Source: Arenimonas sp. (lineage in GTDB: Bacteria; Pseudomonadota; Alphaproteobacteria; Rhizobiales; Rhizobiaceae). Taken from it: 64,000 bases of DNA. Where the stretch lies: the NCBI GenBank assembly GCA_019459145.1, contig JAIBEK010000014.1:62001-126000 (forward strand). Reading direction: 5' to 3'. Both the position numbers and the translations under genes were made by a program. Each line of letters begins with the position of its first letter. The first letter of the stretch is position 1. The notes under the pieces were generated by a model. That model searched no databases. It saw nothing but the letters and a program-made list of their open reading frames with translations, and was not told where the DNA came from. This document shows positions 36,130-44,251 of the stretch, in pieces.

Positions 36130-37800
36130 TCAGTCGCCTATTGTCGGAACGTCGCCCGCCCACCCGCTGAACTGCCTGATCAGGCGCTCGCGCAGACTGT
36201 CCATCGACGGCTCCGGGCCTTGCGGGTCGGGCGTCATGCCCACTCCAAAACCCTCCGCTGCGAAACCTTCGACCAGCGCGCGGTCCGTGCTGACGATATG
36301 GACCGGCACGGAGCGCGAGGCATCCGGTCCGGTGACGAGCGCGGCGGGCTGGTGATCGCCGAGCACGACGAAGACGGCGCCTCGGCCGAAGCGGGCGATG
36401 TAGTCCCCCAGTGTTTCCAGCGTATAATCAATGGTCTCGACATATTGCCGGCGAACGCGATCATGATCGGCCCAAACCACCTGCGGCGTATCTCCGCTTG
36501 CGACCTGTTCGTTAAAGGCCGTGCCGTCGCCGACAGCCTGCCAATCGATCAGCTTCGGCACCGGCGTCCACGGCGCATGGCTGGAAATAAGCGCGATCTC
36601 GGCCATGACGGGCTTGCCCGCCTCATGCGCAGGTTCGCGGGCGAGGCGATCGAAGGCCGAGAGCGTATACTGGTCCGGCATGGTCACCCAATTGAACGGC
36701 TTGCCGCGATAGCCGAGATCCTTGGACGCAAGGATCTGGTCGTAGCCGAAATAGGCGGCTTCCGGCCAATCCATGGTGATGGCGGGCATGACCGCAGCGG
36801 TCCGCCAGCCGGCATCGCGAAACTGCCGGTTGAGGCTCGCCCGCTCGCTCTTCATCAAAAGGTCGTAGCGCGCCTGGCTGTCGACCCAAAGGCCTGACAG
36901 CAGCGTGCCGTGGGCAAGCCAGCTGAGACCGCCGACGGTCGGCGACCGTGTCCAGCCGCTGGCTGCGGAGAAACCCGCCGCCTGCAGCTGACCCTCGATG
37001 GCCTGAAGGCGCGGCTTGATCAGCGCGCCATAGCGCGAATCCTCGATGGCGCTTCGCCCGTAGGATTCGATGAAGACGAGGATCACGTCGCGACCCCTGA
37101 TGCGGGCGAAGAGATTGTCTCTCCCGGCAAATCCCTTGTCGCCCGCGAGTTCGCCTTCGAACCGCCTGATATCGGCGATGGAGCGGACCACGAGCGAAAG
37201 TCGCTCGCCGAGATAGGAAGTCACCCGCAGTTCGGCGACATCCTTCAACCCCACCCGAGAGCCGCCCGCCAGCAGACCGAGGCCAGCGGCGAAGATGATG
37301 GCGAAACCGGCGACAGCCGCGCGCCGGGCGGGCCGTGCGAGCCGTGTCATACGGACAGAGGCCCACCAGAAAGCGCCGACCAGCATTGTCATGGTTACCG
37401 CCGCCAGCGCGATCACGAGAGCCGCGCCAAGATTGCCGACGGCACCGGAAAGCAGGTTCCATCCGTCGAACAGCATCTTCATGTCGAGATAGGGATTGAA
37501 GCGTCGCTGGAAGGCGGCGAGCACGCCGACATCCGCGGACTTCAGAAACAGAAGACAAAAGACGACGGTCGTGGCAAGAAGCGCGACGGGGACGGCCATC
37601 CGCCTCGGCAGCAGCAGCAAAGCGAGCGCGAGCAGCGGTACCTCAAGCGGTATCCGCAGGAACGCCATGGGATGGAAGGCGCCAGGATTGTCCGGCATCG
37701 TGCAGGCGGCAAAACCGATGACGGCGAATATGAGGACCGAAAGCACAGCCTTCCAGCCGGAGACCCGCATGCGCCCATCGTCCGATCCGTATCGCGTCAT
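36130..37800 (-). CDS. LtaS-like membrane phosphotransferase / sulfatase-fold protein
   Basis: This 556-residue protein has five predicted membrane helices in residues 15-185 and a periplasmic alkaline-phosphatase/sulfatase domain after about 250. Likely metal and catalytic residues are Glu in LVFIESYGRSAIED, Thr in SPTVGGLSWLAHGT, His in ISSHAPWTP and Asp-His in VVLGDHQPAA, the pattern of lipoteichoic-acid synthase and phosphoglycerol or phosphoethanolamine transferases. It may decorate a surface glycan or lipid; the substrate is unknown. The start at 37800 (MTRYGSDDGRM) follows GGAAGGTGAACCGG. It is divergent from the flippase-like gene with 62 bp between, and may belong with the unusual cluster to the right. 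Confidence 0.82.
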   Translation of the reverse strand: MTRYGSDDGRMRVSGWKAVLSVLIFAVIGFAACTMPDNPGAFHPMAFLRIPLEVPLLALALLLLPRRMAVPVALLATTVVFCLLFLKSADVGVLAAFQRRFNPYLDMKMLFDGWNLLSGAVGNLGAALVIALAAVTMTMLVGAFWWASVRMTRLARPARRAAVAGFAIIFAAGLGLLAGGSRVGLKDVAELRVTSYLGERLSLVVRSIADIRRFEGELAGDKGFAGRDNLFARIRGRDVILVFIESYGRSAIEDSRYGALIKPRLQAIEGQLQAAGFSAASGWTRSPTVGGLSWLAHGTLLSGLWVDSQARYDLLMKSERASLNRQFRDAGWRTAAVMPAITMDWPEAAYFGYDQILASKDLGYRGKPFNWVTMPDQYTLSAFDRLAREPAHEAGKPVMAEIALISSHAPWTPVPKLIDWQAVGDGTAFNEQVASGDTPQVVWADHDRVRRQYVETIDYTLETLGDYIARFGRGAVFVVLGDHQPAALVTGPDASRSVPVHIVSTDRALVEGFAAEGFGVGMTPDPQGPEPSMDSLRERLIRQFSGWAGDVPTIGD

Positions 37801-37862
37801 CCGGTTCACCTTCCCGCAGAGTGGAATGTCATTTTGAACGATCGCCCCGAAACGAGACCGAG

Positions 37863-38786
37863 ATGCGCAAGCTGAAGCCATTCGCCATCGCCGCCGGCCT
37901 CCTGCTTCTTGCCGCGGTCCTTCTCGCCGTCGATCCGGCGGGCGTCATCGAAGCGCTCAGCCGGGTACCGTCGGGGCACATTCTGGCAGCCGTGCTGGTG
38001 GTCCAGGTGCAGATCGTGCTGTCGGCGCTTCGCTGGCGTTTCACCGCCGCCCGGCTCGGCCATGCTATATCGGTTCCAATCGCGGTCCGCGAATATTATC
38101 TCGGCGGCGTTCTCAACCAGATCTTGCCCGGCGGCATCGCCGGCGATGCGGCCCGCGTGTACCGTAGCCGGCAAGAAAATCCCGGCGGCTGGAAACGGGC
38201 CGCGACCGCCGTCGTGCTGGAGCGACTGTCCGGTCAACTGGCCTTCCTGCTGCTTACATGCCTCGGCCTGATCGCCTGGCCGATCCTTATGCCCGACAGC
38301 ATGCCGATCGCCCTCTCGCCGGCGATCTGGATCGTGGTGGCCGTCATTGTCGCCCTCACCGCCATCGGCGCATGGTTCAGCGCGCCGCTCAAGGCTCGGC
38401 TGGGTCAATTCGGCCCCGACATTCATGCCGCGTTCTGGAGGGACGGGGCGCTTGGCGTGCAGGCCGGCCTCAGCACCCTGATCGTCGGAAGCTATGTCCT
38501 GACCTTCCTGCTGGCCTCCGACGCCGTCGGCGCGACGCTGCCGCCGATCGCCGCCGTGACCGCGGTTCCCCTCTGTCTTCTCACCATGCTGGTGCCCATC
38601 GGCATCGGCGGATGGGGAACGCGCGAAGCAGCCGCCGCGGCCCTCTGGCCTCTCTTTGGCTTCACCAGCGCGGAAGGTCTCGCGGCGAGCCTCTTGTACG
38701 GCGTGTTCTCGCTCGCAGGAACGGCCTTGCCCGGCCTGGTCGTTCTGGCCGGCTCCCTGCTCGCCGGGCTGCGCCGCAACAGATAG
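37863..38786 (+). CDS. Lysylphosphatidylglycerol synthase-type multi-pass membrane protein (AglD/UPF0104 family)
   Basis: This 307-residue inner-membrane protein has about eight helices. The family signature GGVLNQILPGGIAGDAARVYR (read as GGVLNQILPGGIAGD then AARVYR) and the later GIGGWGTREAAAAALW are clear. It matches the transmembrane flippase-like half of MprF and the stand-alone AglD-type proteins linked to lipid or glycan export. There is no aminoacyl-transferase domain, so it does not make lysyl-PG. A lipid-flipping role for the cluster product is conjecture. The start at 37863 (MRKLKPFAIAAG) is chosen because it opens the first helix. Confidence 0.82.
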   Translation: MRKLKPFAIAAGLLLLAAVLLAVDPAGVIEALSRVPSGHILAAVLVVQVQIVLSALRWRFTAARLGHAISVPIAVREYYLGGVLNQILPGGIAGDAARVYRSRQENPGGWKRAATAVVLERLSGQLAFLLLTCLGLIAWPILMPDSMPIALSPAIWIVVAVIVALTAIGAWFSAPLKARLGQFGPDIHAAFWRDGALGVQAGLSTLIVGSYVLTFLLASDAVGATLPPIAAVTAVPLCLLTMLVPIGIGGWGTREAAAAALWPLFGFTSAEGLAASLLYGVFSLAGTALPGLVVLAGSLLAGLRRNR

Positions 38787-38800
38787 GGCCGGAACGCCTG

Positions 38801-39553
38801 TCACGGCATCAACCGCGCGTAGATGTCGCCTGACGGGCTTTCGGACCCGAGCGCCGCGAGGTCCCGCGACACGGCGGCCGCGTCCTTCCATCCCGCATCG
38901 ACGAAGCGATGTCTCTCGCCGATCACCCGGTTGAAACGGTAATTGCCGAGCTGTCGGAGCCGGTCGATCGCCTCCTGGGCGATGGCCGGCAGGGCTGGGA
39001 TATATTCGAACGCGATGAGCCCGATCGGCCGGGAGAGGCCGCGCAGGATCTCCGCTTCCGCTCCTTCGACATCGATCTTGCAGAAGGCGGGCAGTCCGTA
39101 TCTGTCGATCAGCCGGTCGAGCGTCGTCATCGGCAGCCGGATTTCCCTGTCCCAGATGACGTTCTTGAAACCATCGGCATGGCTGACGCCCTTGATGAAG
39201 CGGTCGGATATGGTCGTGACGGTGGGATAGCGGCTTGAAATGTGGAGCACCGCCTCGCCTTCGCTCGCGCCGACCGCCACCCGCTCGAAACCCCTCAACC
39301 GTTCGGCCAGATGCCTGTCGATAATGTCGGCGAAGACCGGCTGCGGTTCGACCGCAACCACCTCGGCGCCGAGCGAAATCAGCGTGCGGCTGCGGCTGCC
39401 GACATGGGCGCCGATATCGAAAACAAGGTCACCGGGCGAGATCAGGCTGCCGTAGAAACGCCGGAGCTGCCATCGACGCCATGGCTGGCCGTAATAGATC
39501 AGCAGCGAACGGGCGACGCCGATCGCGGTGTCGACACTGTCAACGCCTCTCAT
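38801..39553 (-). CDS. FkbM-family SAM-dependent methyltransferase
   Basis: This 250-residue methyltransferase has motif I in LVFDIGAHVGSRSRTL (about 43-58), the acidic VVAVEPQP strand and the FkbM signature FCKIDVEGAEAEILRGL. FkbM enzymes O-methylate hydroxyls of polyketides or sugars. The start codon at 39553 overlaps the stop of the CDP-alcohol phosphatidyltransferase by 4 bp, so the two are translationally coupled and part of one minus-strand operon with the RibA-like gene. The target is unknown. Confidence 0.85.
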   Translation of the reverse strand: MRGVDSVDTAIGVARSLLIYYGQPWRRWQLRRFYGSLISPGDLVFDIGAHVGSRSRTLISLGAEVVAVEPQPVFADIIDRHLAERLRGFERVAVGASEGEAVLHISSRYPTVTTISDRFIKGVSHADGFKNVIWDREIRLPMTTLDRLIDRYGLPAFCKIDVEGAEAEILRGLSRPIGLIAFEYIPALPAIAQEAIDRLRQLGNYRFNRVIGERHRFVDAGWKDAAAVSRDLAALGSESPSGDIYARLMP

Positions 39554-40329
39554 TCGTCGACCTCCGCCTTGCTCAGGAGATAAAGACAATCGATCGCGAA
39601 GGAATAGGAAAGCGACAGAAGCGCGATGGCGGCAAGCCATGAGGAAACAGGCGGAGCGATGCCAGGCAAGAGGATGAGGCACAGCACGGCCACCTGCACC
39701 ACGCAGACGAGCTTGCGCCTGAGCGACGGCGGCAGCGACCCTGCAAGGCGCGGCAGAGGATACTGCGCCAGCACGAAACCATAGCGCATCAAGCCGATCA
39801 GCAGCACCCAGCCTCCCGCCTTGTCGAGGAGGAGCGCCGCGGCGGACAGACAGAGGATCAACAACGCGTCGACCTCCATGTCGAACCGGGCACCAAGCTC
39901 GGACTCCTGTCCGAAGCGACGGGCCAGATGGCCGTCGACGCCATCAAGCGCGAGAGCGAGCAACACGAGCAGGACAAGTGTCCAGAGCGTGGCCTCCGCG
40001 CCTTGCAGCGGACCGGGAAAGAACACCGCCGCCGCCACCATGCTGACAAGCGCCGCGCGGACAGCCGTGACCGTGTTGGCCAAACCGAAGCGCTCGAAGC
40101 CGTGGCGCGGCAGACCGTGGATGACAAGCGCGAAGATGAAAAGGAGCAGGATTACCGCAGCGATTATGGCGTCGCGCCCGAGCGAAAGATGTTCGGCTGC
40201 CAGTCCATAACCGGCGATTGCGGCGATGAAGACCCCGCCGAGAACGGTCAGCGCGCTGGCCTTGAGCGCGGGCGATGGCCCGCGATCGGCGACGGCCGCC
40301 TGCACGACTGATGGTTCCTTCGTCGTCAT
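39550..40329 (-). CDS. CDP-alcohol phosphatidyltransferase family protein
   Basis: This 259-residue membrane protein has about six helices and a full catalytic motif: DGVDGHLAR followed by eight residues, then GARFDMEVD. This fits D-x2-DG-x2-AR-x8-G-x3-D-x3-D exactly. Such enzymes move a phosphatidyl (or phospho-alcohol) group from a CDP-linked donor to an alcohol. It is neither PgsA nor PssA by context: it sits 6 bp after a RibA-like gene and overlaps an FkbM methyltransferase. The acceptor is unknown and might be the product of the neighbouring pyrimidine/pterin-type enzymes. Confidence 0.87.
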   Translation of the reverse strand: MTTKEPSVVQAAVADRGPSPALKASALTVLGGVFIAAIAGYGLAAEHLSLGRDAIIAAVILLLFIFALVIHGLPRHGFERFGLANTVTAVRAALVSMVAAAVFFPGPLQGAEATLWTLVLLVLLALALDGVDGHLARRFGQESELGARFDMEVDALLILCLSAAALLLDKAGGWVLLIGLMRYGFVLAQYPLPRLAGSLPPSLRRKLVCVVQVAVLCLILLPGIAPPVSSWLAAIALLSLSYSFAIDCLYLLSKAEVDE

Positions 40330-40335
40330 GTTCGC

Positions 40336-41442
40336 CTATTCCGCGGCAAGAAGGGCCTCGATATCCAGCATATGGCCGGCGCGCGCCTTCTTCGTCCGCA
40401 GGTAGCGGGCGTTCTCGACCGTCACCTCGCCGGTGATGGCAACACGGCTGTTCACCTTGATGCCCCCGTCGGCAAGCGCTGCCATCTTGGCCGGATTGTT
40501 GGTGAATATGACAACATCATCGATGCCGAGCAAGCGCAGCATCGCGATCGCCGCCTCGTAGCGGCGGTGGTCGCTGCCATAACCCAGTTCCGCATCGGCA
40601 TCGATCGTATCCAGACCGAGATGCTGGTACCCGTAGGCCCGCATCTTGGCGCCGATGCCGGTGCCGCGTCCCTCCTGGTCGAGATAAAGCAGCACGCCCC
40701 CACCGACCGCCTTCATCGATGCGAGACCGTTGCGCAGCTGGTCGCCGCAATCGCATTTGAGCGACCCGCAGAGATCGCCGGTGATGCAGGAGGAATGGAT
40801 GCGGATCGGCACCGGGGCGCTGAGATCGGGCTGGCCGACCACAATCGCGACCTGATCCTTCTGCGCCAGTCCGCCACGAAAGACGACGAACTCGGCATCG
40901 CCGAGATCCCGCAGCGGAACGCGGGTGCGGACCACGATATCGAACTTCTGTCGTGCGGCGGTGACGTCCGCGAGCAGCGATCGGTCGAGCGTGCAACAGG
41001 CCGCGAACCGGTGTTCAAAGCCGTTGAGGTCGGCGCAGACCATGGCCGGCAGCAAAAGCGCCAGCCGTGCCAGTTCGGCGGATGCACCCATCAACGGGTC
41101 GGCCGCGCCCCAGCGGGCCGGTGCCGGCGCTTGAAGCGCGTAGGAAAGGCGCGAAGCTCCTGCGAAGGAGACCCCGTCGAGCGGGACTGAAATATCACCA
41201 CGCGCGCCCGGCAAAAGTCTCGCGACACGGTGTGATGTCAGGAAAAGCGAGTGCTTCTCGTCGACGGCGGCGGCAAATTGGTCGTAGACGGACGGGGCGG
41301 CGCTATCCAGCGCCAACACGGCAATCCGGCGCGAGCCCTCCCCGAGGATGACCGGCCGGCCAAAGCGCAATTCGGCGACGGCACGTTCCACCTGCATTGC
41401 AGGCGAGGCAAACTGGAAACCTTGGTCGTCAAACGGTGTCAT
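40336..41442 (-). CDS. GTP cyclohydrolase II-like protein with degenerate N-terminal RibB-like region
   Basis: This 368-residue protein ends in a complete GTP cyclohydrolase II domain (about 170-368): Zn cysteines C219, C230 and C232 in SSCITGDLCGSLKCDCGDQL, the DQEGRGTGIGAKMRAY loop (255-270), and TNNPAKM. The product of this activity is the 2,5-diamino-6-ribosylamino-pyrimidinone phosphate that starts riboflavin and some deazaflavin or antibiotic routes. The N-terminal 150 residues resemble DHBP synthase only at AVAELRFGRPVIL; the acidic metal loop and later catalytic motifs are missing. The genetic setting (CDP-alcohol transferase, glycosyltransferase, methyltransferases) argues against housekeeping riboflavin synthesis, so I give no symbol. 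Confidence 0.87.
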   Translation of the reverse strand: MTPFDDQGFQFASPAMQVERAVAELRFGRPVILGEGSRRIAVLALDSAAPSVYDQFAAAVDEKHSLFLTSHRVARLLPGARGDISVPLDGVSFAGASRLSYALQAPAPARWGAADPLMGASAELARLALLLPAMVCADLNGFEHRFAACCTLDRSLLADVTAARQKFDIVVRTRVPLRDLGDAEFVVFRGGLAQKDQVAIVVGQPDLSAPVPIRIHSSCITGDLCGSLKCDCGDQLRNGLASMKAVGGGVLLYLDQEGRGTGIGAKMRAYGYQHLGLDTIDADAELGYGSDHRRYEAAIAMLRLLGIDDVVIFTNNPAKMAALADGGIKVNSRVAITGEVTVENARYLRTKKARAGHMLDIEALLAAE

Positions 41443-41759
41443 CAGAATTCTCCAACATGTCCGATAACAAGCTTACGCGTGGAAGCCCCGAGCGGATCAT
41501 TCATGCTGACCATCGCTGGCCGGATTTTCGGATCGCTCGCGATGGTGATCCCGCTCCACCCTTGAAACGACAAGAAACCTGCACATTTTGAGCAATCCTC
41601 CCCTGCGACATCGCCCGATCGACCGTGCCGGCTGAACGGTCGATGAAAACACCGTGGCATCATCCGCGAATTCGAGGCATCGTAGCCACCAATTCCGTAA
41701 CCGGCTCGACAGTTCGGTCAGGGGACGTCATCGCCCCCGCGCCGCCAAGGAGAAGACCA
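41443..41759. promoter_or_regulatory. 317-bp divergent control region of the RibA-like and BchC-like genes
   Basis: This gap must hold promoters for both arms of the unusual cluster. It contains a perfect 9-bp inverted repeat ATCGACCGT (41618-41626) / ACGGTCGAT (41636-41644) with a 9-nt spacer, and a wider pair ACCATCGC (41509-41516) / GCGATGGT (41539-41546). I checked for an FMN riboswitch and did not recognise its conserved core. AAGGAGAAGACCA at the right end is the ribosome site of the BchC-like gene. Confidence 0.5.
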
Positions 41760-42761
41760 ATGAACCTGGATACCAGGACCGTCGGGAAGGCAGGCGTCGG
41801 CAATGCCCGCGCGTTGTGGTTTCCAGCCGCCGGGCAATGCGAAATACGGGACGAGGCCATGCCGCCGCCAGTGGAGGGCCAGGTACTCGTGCGCATGCTG
41901 TTCAGCGGCATCAGCCGCGGCACGGAGAACCTCGTCTTCAACGGCCACGTGCCCGCCGGCGAATTCGAGCGCATGCGCGGACCCCACATGGGCGGAGATT
42001 TTCCCTTTCCGGTGAAATACGGTTATTCGGCCGTCGGACGGATTGAAGCAGGCAGCGCCGCGCTTCTCGGCAAGGCGGTGTTCTGCCTTCACCCGCATCA
42101 GGATATCTTCACCGTCGGCGAGGACGCCGTGACCGCCCTGCCGGACGGAGTGCCGCCGGCGCGGGCCGTGCTGGCGGCCAACATGGAGACGGCACTGAAC
42201 ATCGTCTGGGATGCGGACATCCTGCCGGGTGACCGGGTCGCGGTCTTCGGCGCCGGCGTCGTCGGCACCCTCGTCGCCTATCTCGCCTCGCACATCATCG
42301 GCACCGACGTCCTACTCGTCGATCGCAACCCGGCAAGAAAGCGCCTGGCCGAAAGGCTCGGCCTCGACTTTACCTCAGGCGAACAGCTCGCCGGCGAATT
42401 CGACGTGGCTGTCAATGCCTCCGGTTCGGGCGACGCACTTGCCCGCGCCATCGAACTGGCCGGGCAGGAGGCCCGCATCGTCGAGGCAAGCTGGTATGGT
42501 GACAGGCCCGTCAGCCTGCCGCTCGGCGGCGCCTTCCATGCGCGGCGGCTGACCATCGTCAGTTCTCAGGTGGGTTCCGTGCCGCCAGCGAGGCGGTCGC
42601 GCTGGACCTATGCAAGACGGCTCGCAAAGGCCCTCGACCTGCTGCGCGACGACCGCCTCGATGCCCTGATCTCCGGCGAAACTCGGTTCGCCGACCTCGA
42701 GAGCGCCTATCCGGCGATCCTCGCCGATCCGGAAACCCTTTGTCATCGTATCCGCTACTAA
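41760..42761 (+). CDS. BchC-like medium-chain dehydrogenase without zinc cysteines
   Basis: This 333-residue MDR-superfamily protein has a GroES-like N-terminal part (about 15-140) and a Rossmann domain with VAVFGAGVVGTLVAYLAS and an acidic LLVDRNPARK after the second strand, which suggests NAD. The SGISRGTENLVFNG segment and FCLHPHQDIF are like BchC (bacteriochlorophyllide hydroxyethyl dehydrogenase) and its non-photosynthetic relatives. The catalytic-zinc Cys of common alcohol dehydrogenases is replaced by Ser here. It is the first gene of a four-gene plus-strand operon with the QueD-like, GT4 and methyltransferase genes. The substrate is unknown. Confidence 0.82.
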   Translation: MNLDTRTVGKAGVGNARALWFPAAGQCEIRDEAMPPPVEGQVLVRMLFSGISRGTENLVFNGHVPAGEFERMRGPHMGGDFPFPVKYGYSAVGRIEAGSAALLGKAVFCLHPHQDIFTVGEDAVTALPDGVPPARAVLAANMETALNIVWDADILPGDRVAVFGAGVVGTLVAYLASHIIGTDVLLVDRNPARKRLAERLGLDFTSGEQLAGEFDVAVNASGSGDALARAIELAGQEARIVEASWYGDRPVSLPLGGAFHARRLTIVSSQVGSVPPARRSRWTYARRLAKALDLLRDDRLDALISGETRFADLESAYPAILADPETLCHRIRY

Positions 42762-42788
42762 GACCAATATTTTTGAGAGCGAGGCCCC

Positions 42789-43187
42789 ATGTTCGCCGTT
42801 GAAGTCCGTGACCACATCATGATCGCCCACAGCCTGCCCCGCCCGGTTTTCGGTCCCGCGCAGGGCATGCATGGCGCCACCTTCGTGGTCGATGCCGCCT
42901 TCTTCACCCGCGACGTCGACGAGGACGGGCTGGCGGTCGACATCGGCGCGGCGACATCCGTGCTCGGCGAGGTGCTGAAGCCGCTCAATTACAAAAATCT
43001 CGACGAAGTCGCCGTTTTCACCGGCAAGGTCACGACGACAGAGGTGATCGCCAAGCACATCTTCGATGAACTCGCACGCGCCGTCGCCGACAAGAGGCTC
43101 GGTCCGGGCAGTCATCGTATCTGCCGGCTGAAAGTGACCCTGCACGAATCTCACGCGGCCCGCGGCTGGTACGAGGCCGATCTTTGA
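42789..43187 (+). CDS. 6-pyruvoyl-tetrahydropterin synthase/QueD-like protein, active site degenerate
   Basis: This 132-residue protein has the T-fold of the PTPS/QueD family (VDIGAATSVLGEVLKPLNYKNLDEV, TTTEVIAKHIFDELAR and the late Glu in VTLHESHAARGWYEA). Two Zn-type histidines remain, H14 in MIAHSL and H28 in GMHGA, but the third (HGH in QueD) is Ala30. The nucleophile Cys and the catalytic Asp-His pair (LDHHYLN in E. coli QueD, LNYKNLD here) are not conserved. It therefore probably does not make 6-carboxytetrahydropterin and may act on, or bind, a related compound. Its stop overlaps the TTG start of the glycosyltransferase by 4 bp. Confidence 0.8.
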   Translation: MFAVEVRDHIMIAHSLPRPVFGPAQGMHGATFVVDAAFFTRDVDEDGLAVDIGAATSVLGEVLKPLNYKNLDEVAVFTGKVTTTEVIAKHIFDELARAVADKRLGPGSHRICRLKVTLHESHAARGWYEADL

Positions 43188-44251
43188 GCCAGAGCGTCAC
43201 CTTCGCCTATCCCGGCGATCTGGGCTTGAACACCGGCGGCTATGCCTATGATCGCCGGGTCATATCAGGTCTCTCGGAAAACGGCTGGTCGGTCGAGCGC
43301 CTGCCGCTGGGCGAGGGCTTTCCGTTCCCCACCGCAGAAGGGAAGCTTGAGGCCGAACGCAGGCTGTCGGAGCTTTCGGACGGCGCGCTCGTGGTGATCG
43401 ACGGCCTTGCCTTCGGCGTGCTGGACGAATGGGCCGGGCGCGAGGCTGAGCGCCTGCGCATCGTCGCCCTTGTCCATCATCCGCTGGCGCTCGAGACCGG
43501 TCTCGACAACACGCAGCAGAGCGTCCTTCACCGATGCGAGCGCCGATCGCTGTCCCTTGCCAGCCACGTCATCGTCACTTCGCCGATGACCGCGCGCGCG
43601 CTGGTGGCCGATTACGGCATGCCGGCACTGCGGATCACGGTCGCCCTTCCGGGCACCGATCCCGCGCCCGCCGCCGCCGGAACCGGCATTGGCACTGGCA
43701 CTGACACTGACGATCCGCCGCATATCCTCTCCATCGGCACCCTGATCCCACGCAAGGGCCACGACGTTCTGATCGACGCACTGAAAGAGGTGGAGCATCT
43801 GCCCTGGCGGGCGACCATCGTCGGCAGCCAGACCCTCAATCCGCAGACAGCCACGCTTCTGCACCGGCAGGTCGAGGCGCTCGGCCTGACCGCACGGATT
43901 TCACTCGCCGGCGAATGCGACGATCCGCGCCCGCTCTTGGCCGGCGCCGACATCTTCGCGCTGGCCAGCCGGTTCGAGGGTTATGGAATGGTATTCGCCG
44001 AGGCCCTTTCGCAGGGACTGCCGATCATCGCCTGCCGGGCGGGGGCCATCCCCGAGGTCGTTCCCGAGGAAGCGGGCCTGTTGGTGCCCGTCGATGACGT
44101 CGGCGCCTTTGCCCGAGCACTCCACAGCCTTCTCACCGACACGACCCTGCGGCGGGCGAAGGCCGAAGCGGCAAGGCTTGCCGGTGCGCAATTGCCGGGC
44201 TGGGCGACGACTGTCGATATCATCTCGACTGCATTGAGGGGGCTTCCATGA
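43184..44251 (+). CDS. Family 4 glycosyltransferase (GT-B)
   Basis: This 355-residue GT-B enzyme has an N-terminal acceptor domain beginning FAYPGDLGLNTGGYAYDRRV and a C-terminal donor domain. In the latter, LSIGTLIPRKGHDVLIDAL and the E-x7-E motif FEGYGMVFAEALSQGLPIIA (about 262-281) are clear. It should transfer a sugar from a nucleotide donor onto a cytoplasmic acceptor. Translation seems to begin at TTG 43184 within the QueD-like stop, since the sequence from there is conserved-looking and no ATG or GTG follows soon. A hexanucleotide repeat encodes the interdomain linker TGIGTGTDTD. It overlaps the methyltransferase start by 4 bp. Confidence 0.85.
   Translation: MSQSVTFAYPGDLGLNTGGYAYDRRVISGLSENGWSVERLPLGEGFPFPTAEGKLEAERRLSELSDGALVVIDGLAFGVLDEWAGREAERLRIVALVHHPLALETGLDNTQQSVLHRCERRSLSLASHVIVTSPMTARALVADYGMPALRITVALPGTDPAPAAAGTGIGTGTDTDDPPHILSIGTLIPRKGHDVLIDALKEVEHLPWRATIVGSQTLNPQTATLLHRQVEALGLTARISLAGECDDPRPLLAGADIFALASRFEGYGMVFAEALSQGLPIIACRAGAIPEVVPEEAGLLVPVDDVGAFARALHSLLTDTTLRRAKAEAARLAGAQLPGWATTVDIISTALRGLP
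43682..43711 (+). repeat. Five-unit imperfect hexanucleotide repeat in the GT4 gene
   Basis: Five tandem hexamers (ACCGGC, ATTGGC, ACTGGC, ACTGAC, ACTGAC) encode Thr-Gly-Ile-Gly-Thr-Gly-Thr-Asp-Thr-Asp in frame. They lie in the likely linker between the two domains of the glycosyltransferase. Unit changes would keep the frame, so length variation should be tolerated. Confidence 0.7.

Noticed and set aside
41443-41759. FMN riboswitch upstream of the RibA-like gene
   Set aside because: Inverted repeats are present, but I could not find the conserved FMN-aptamer core on either strand.
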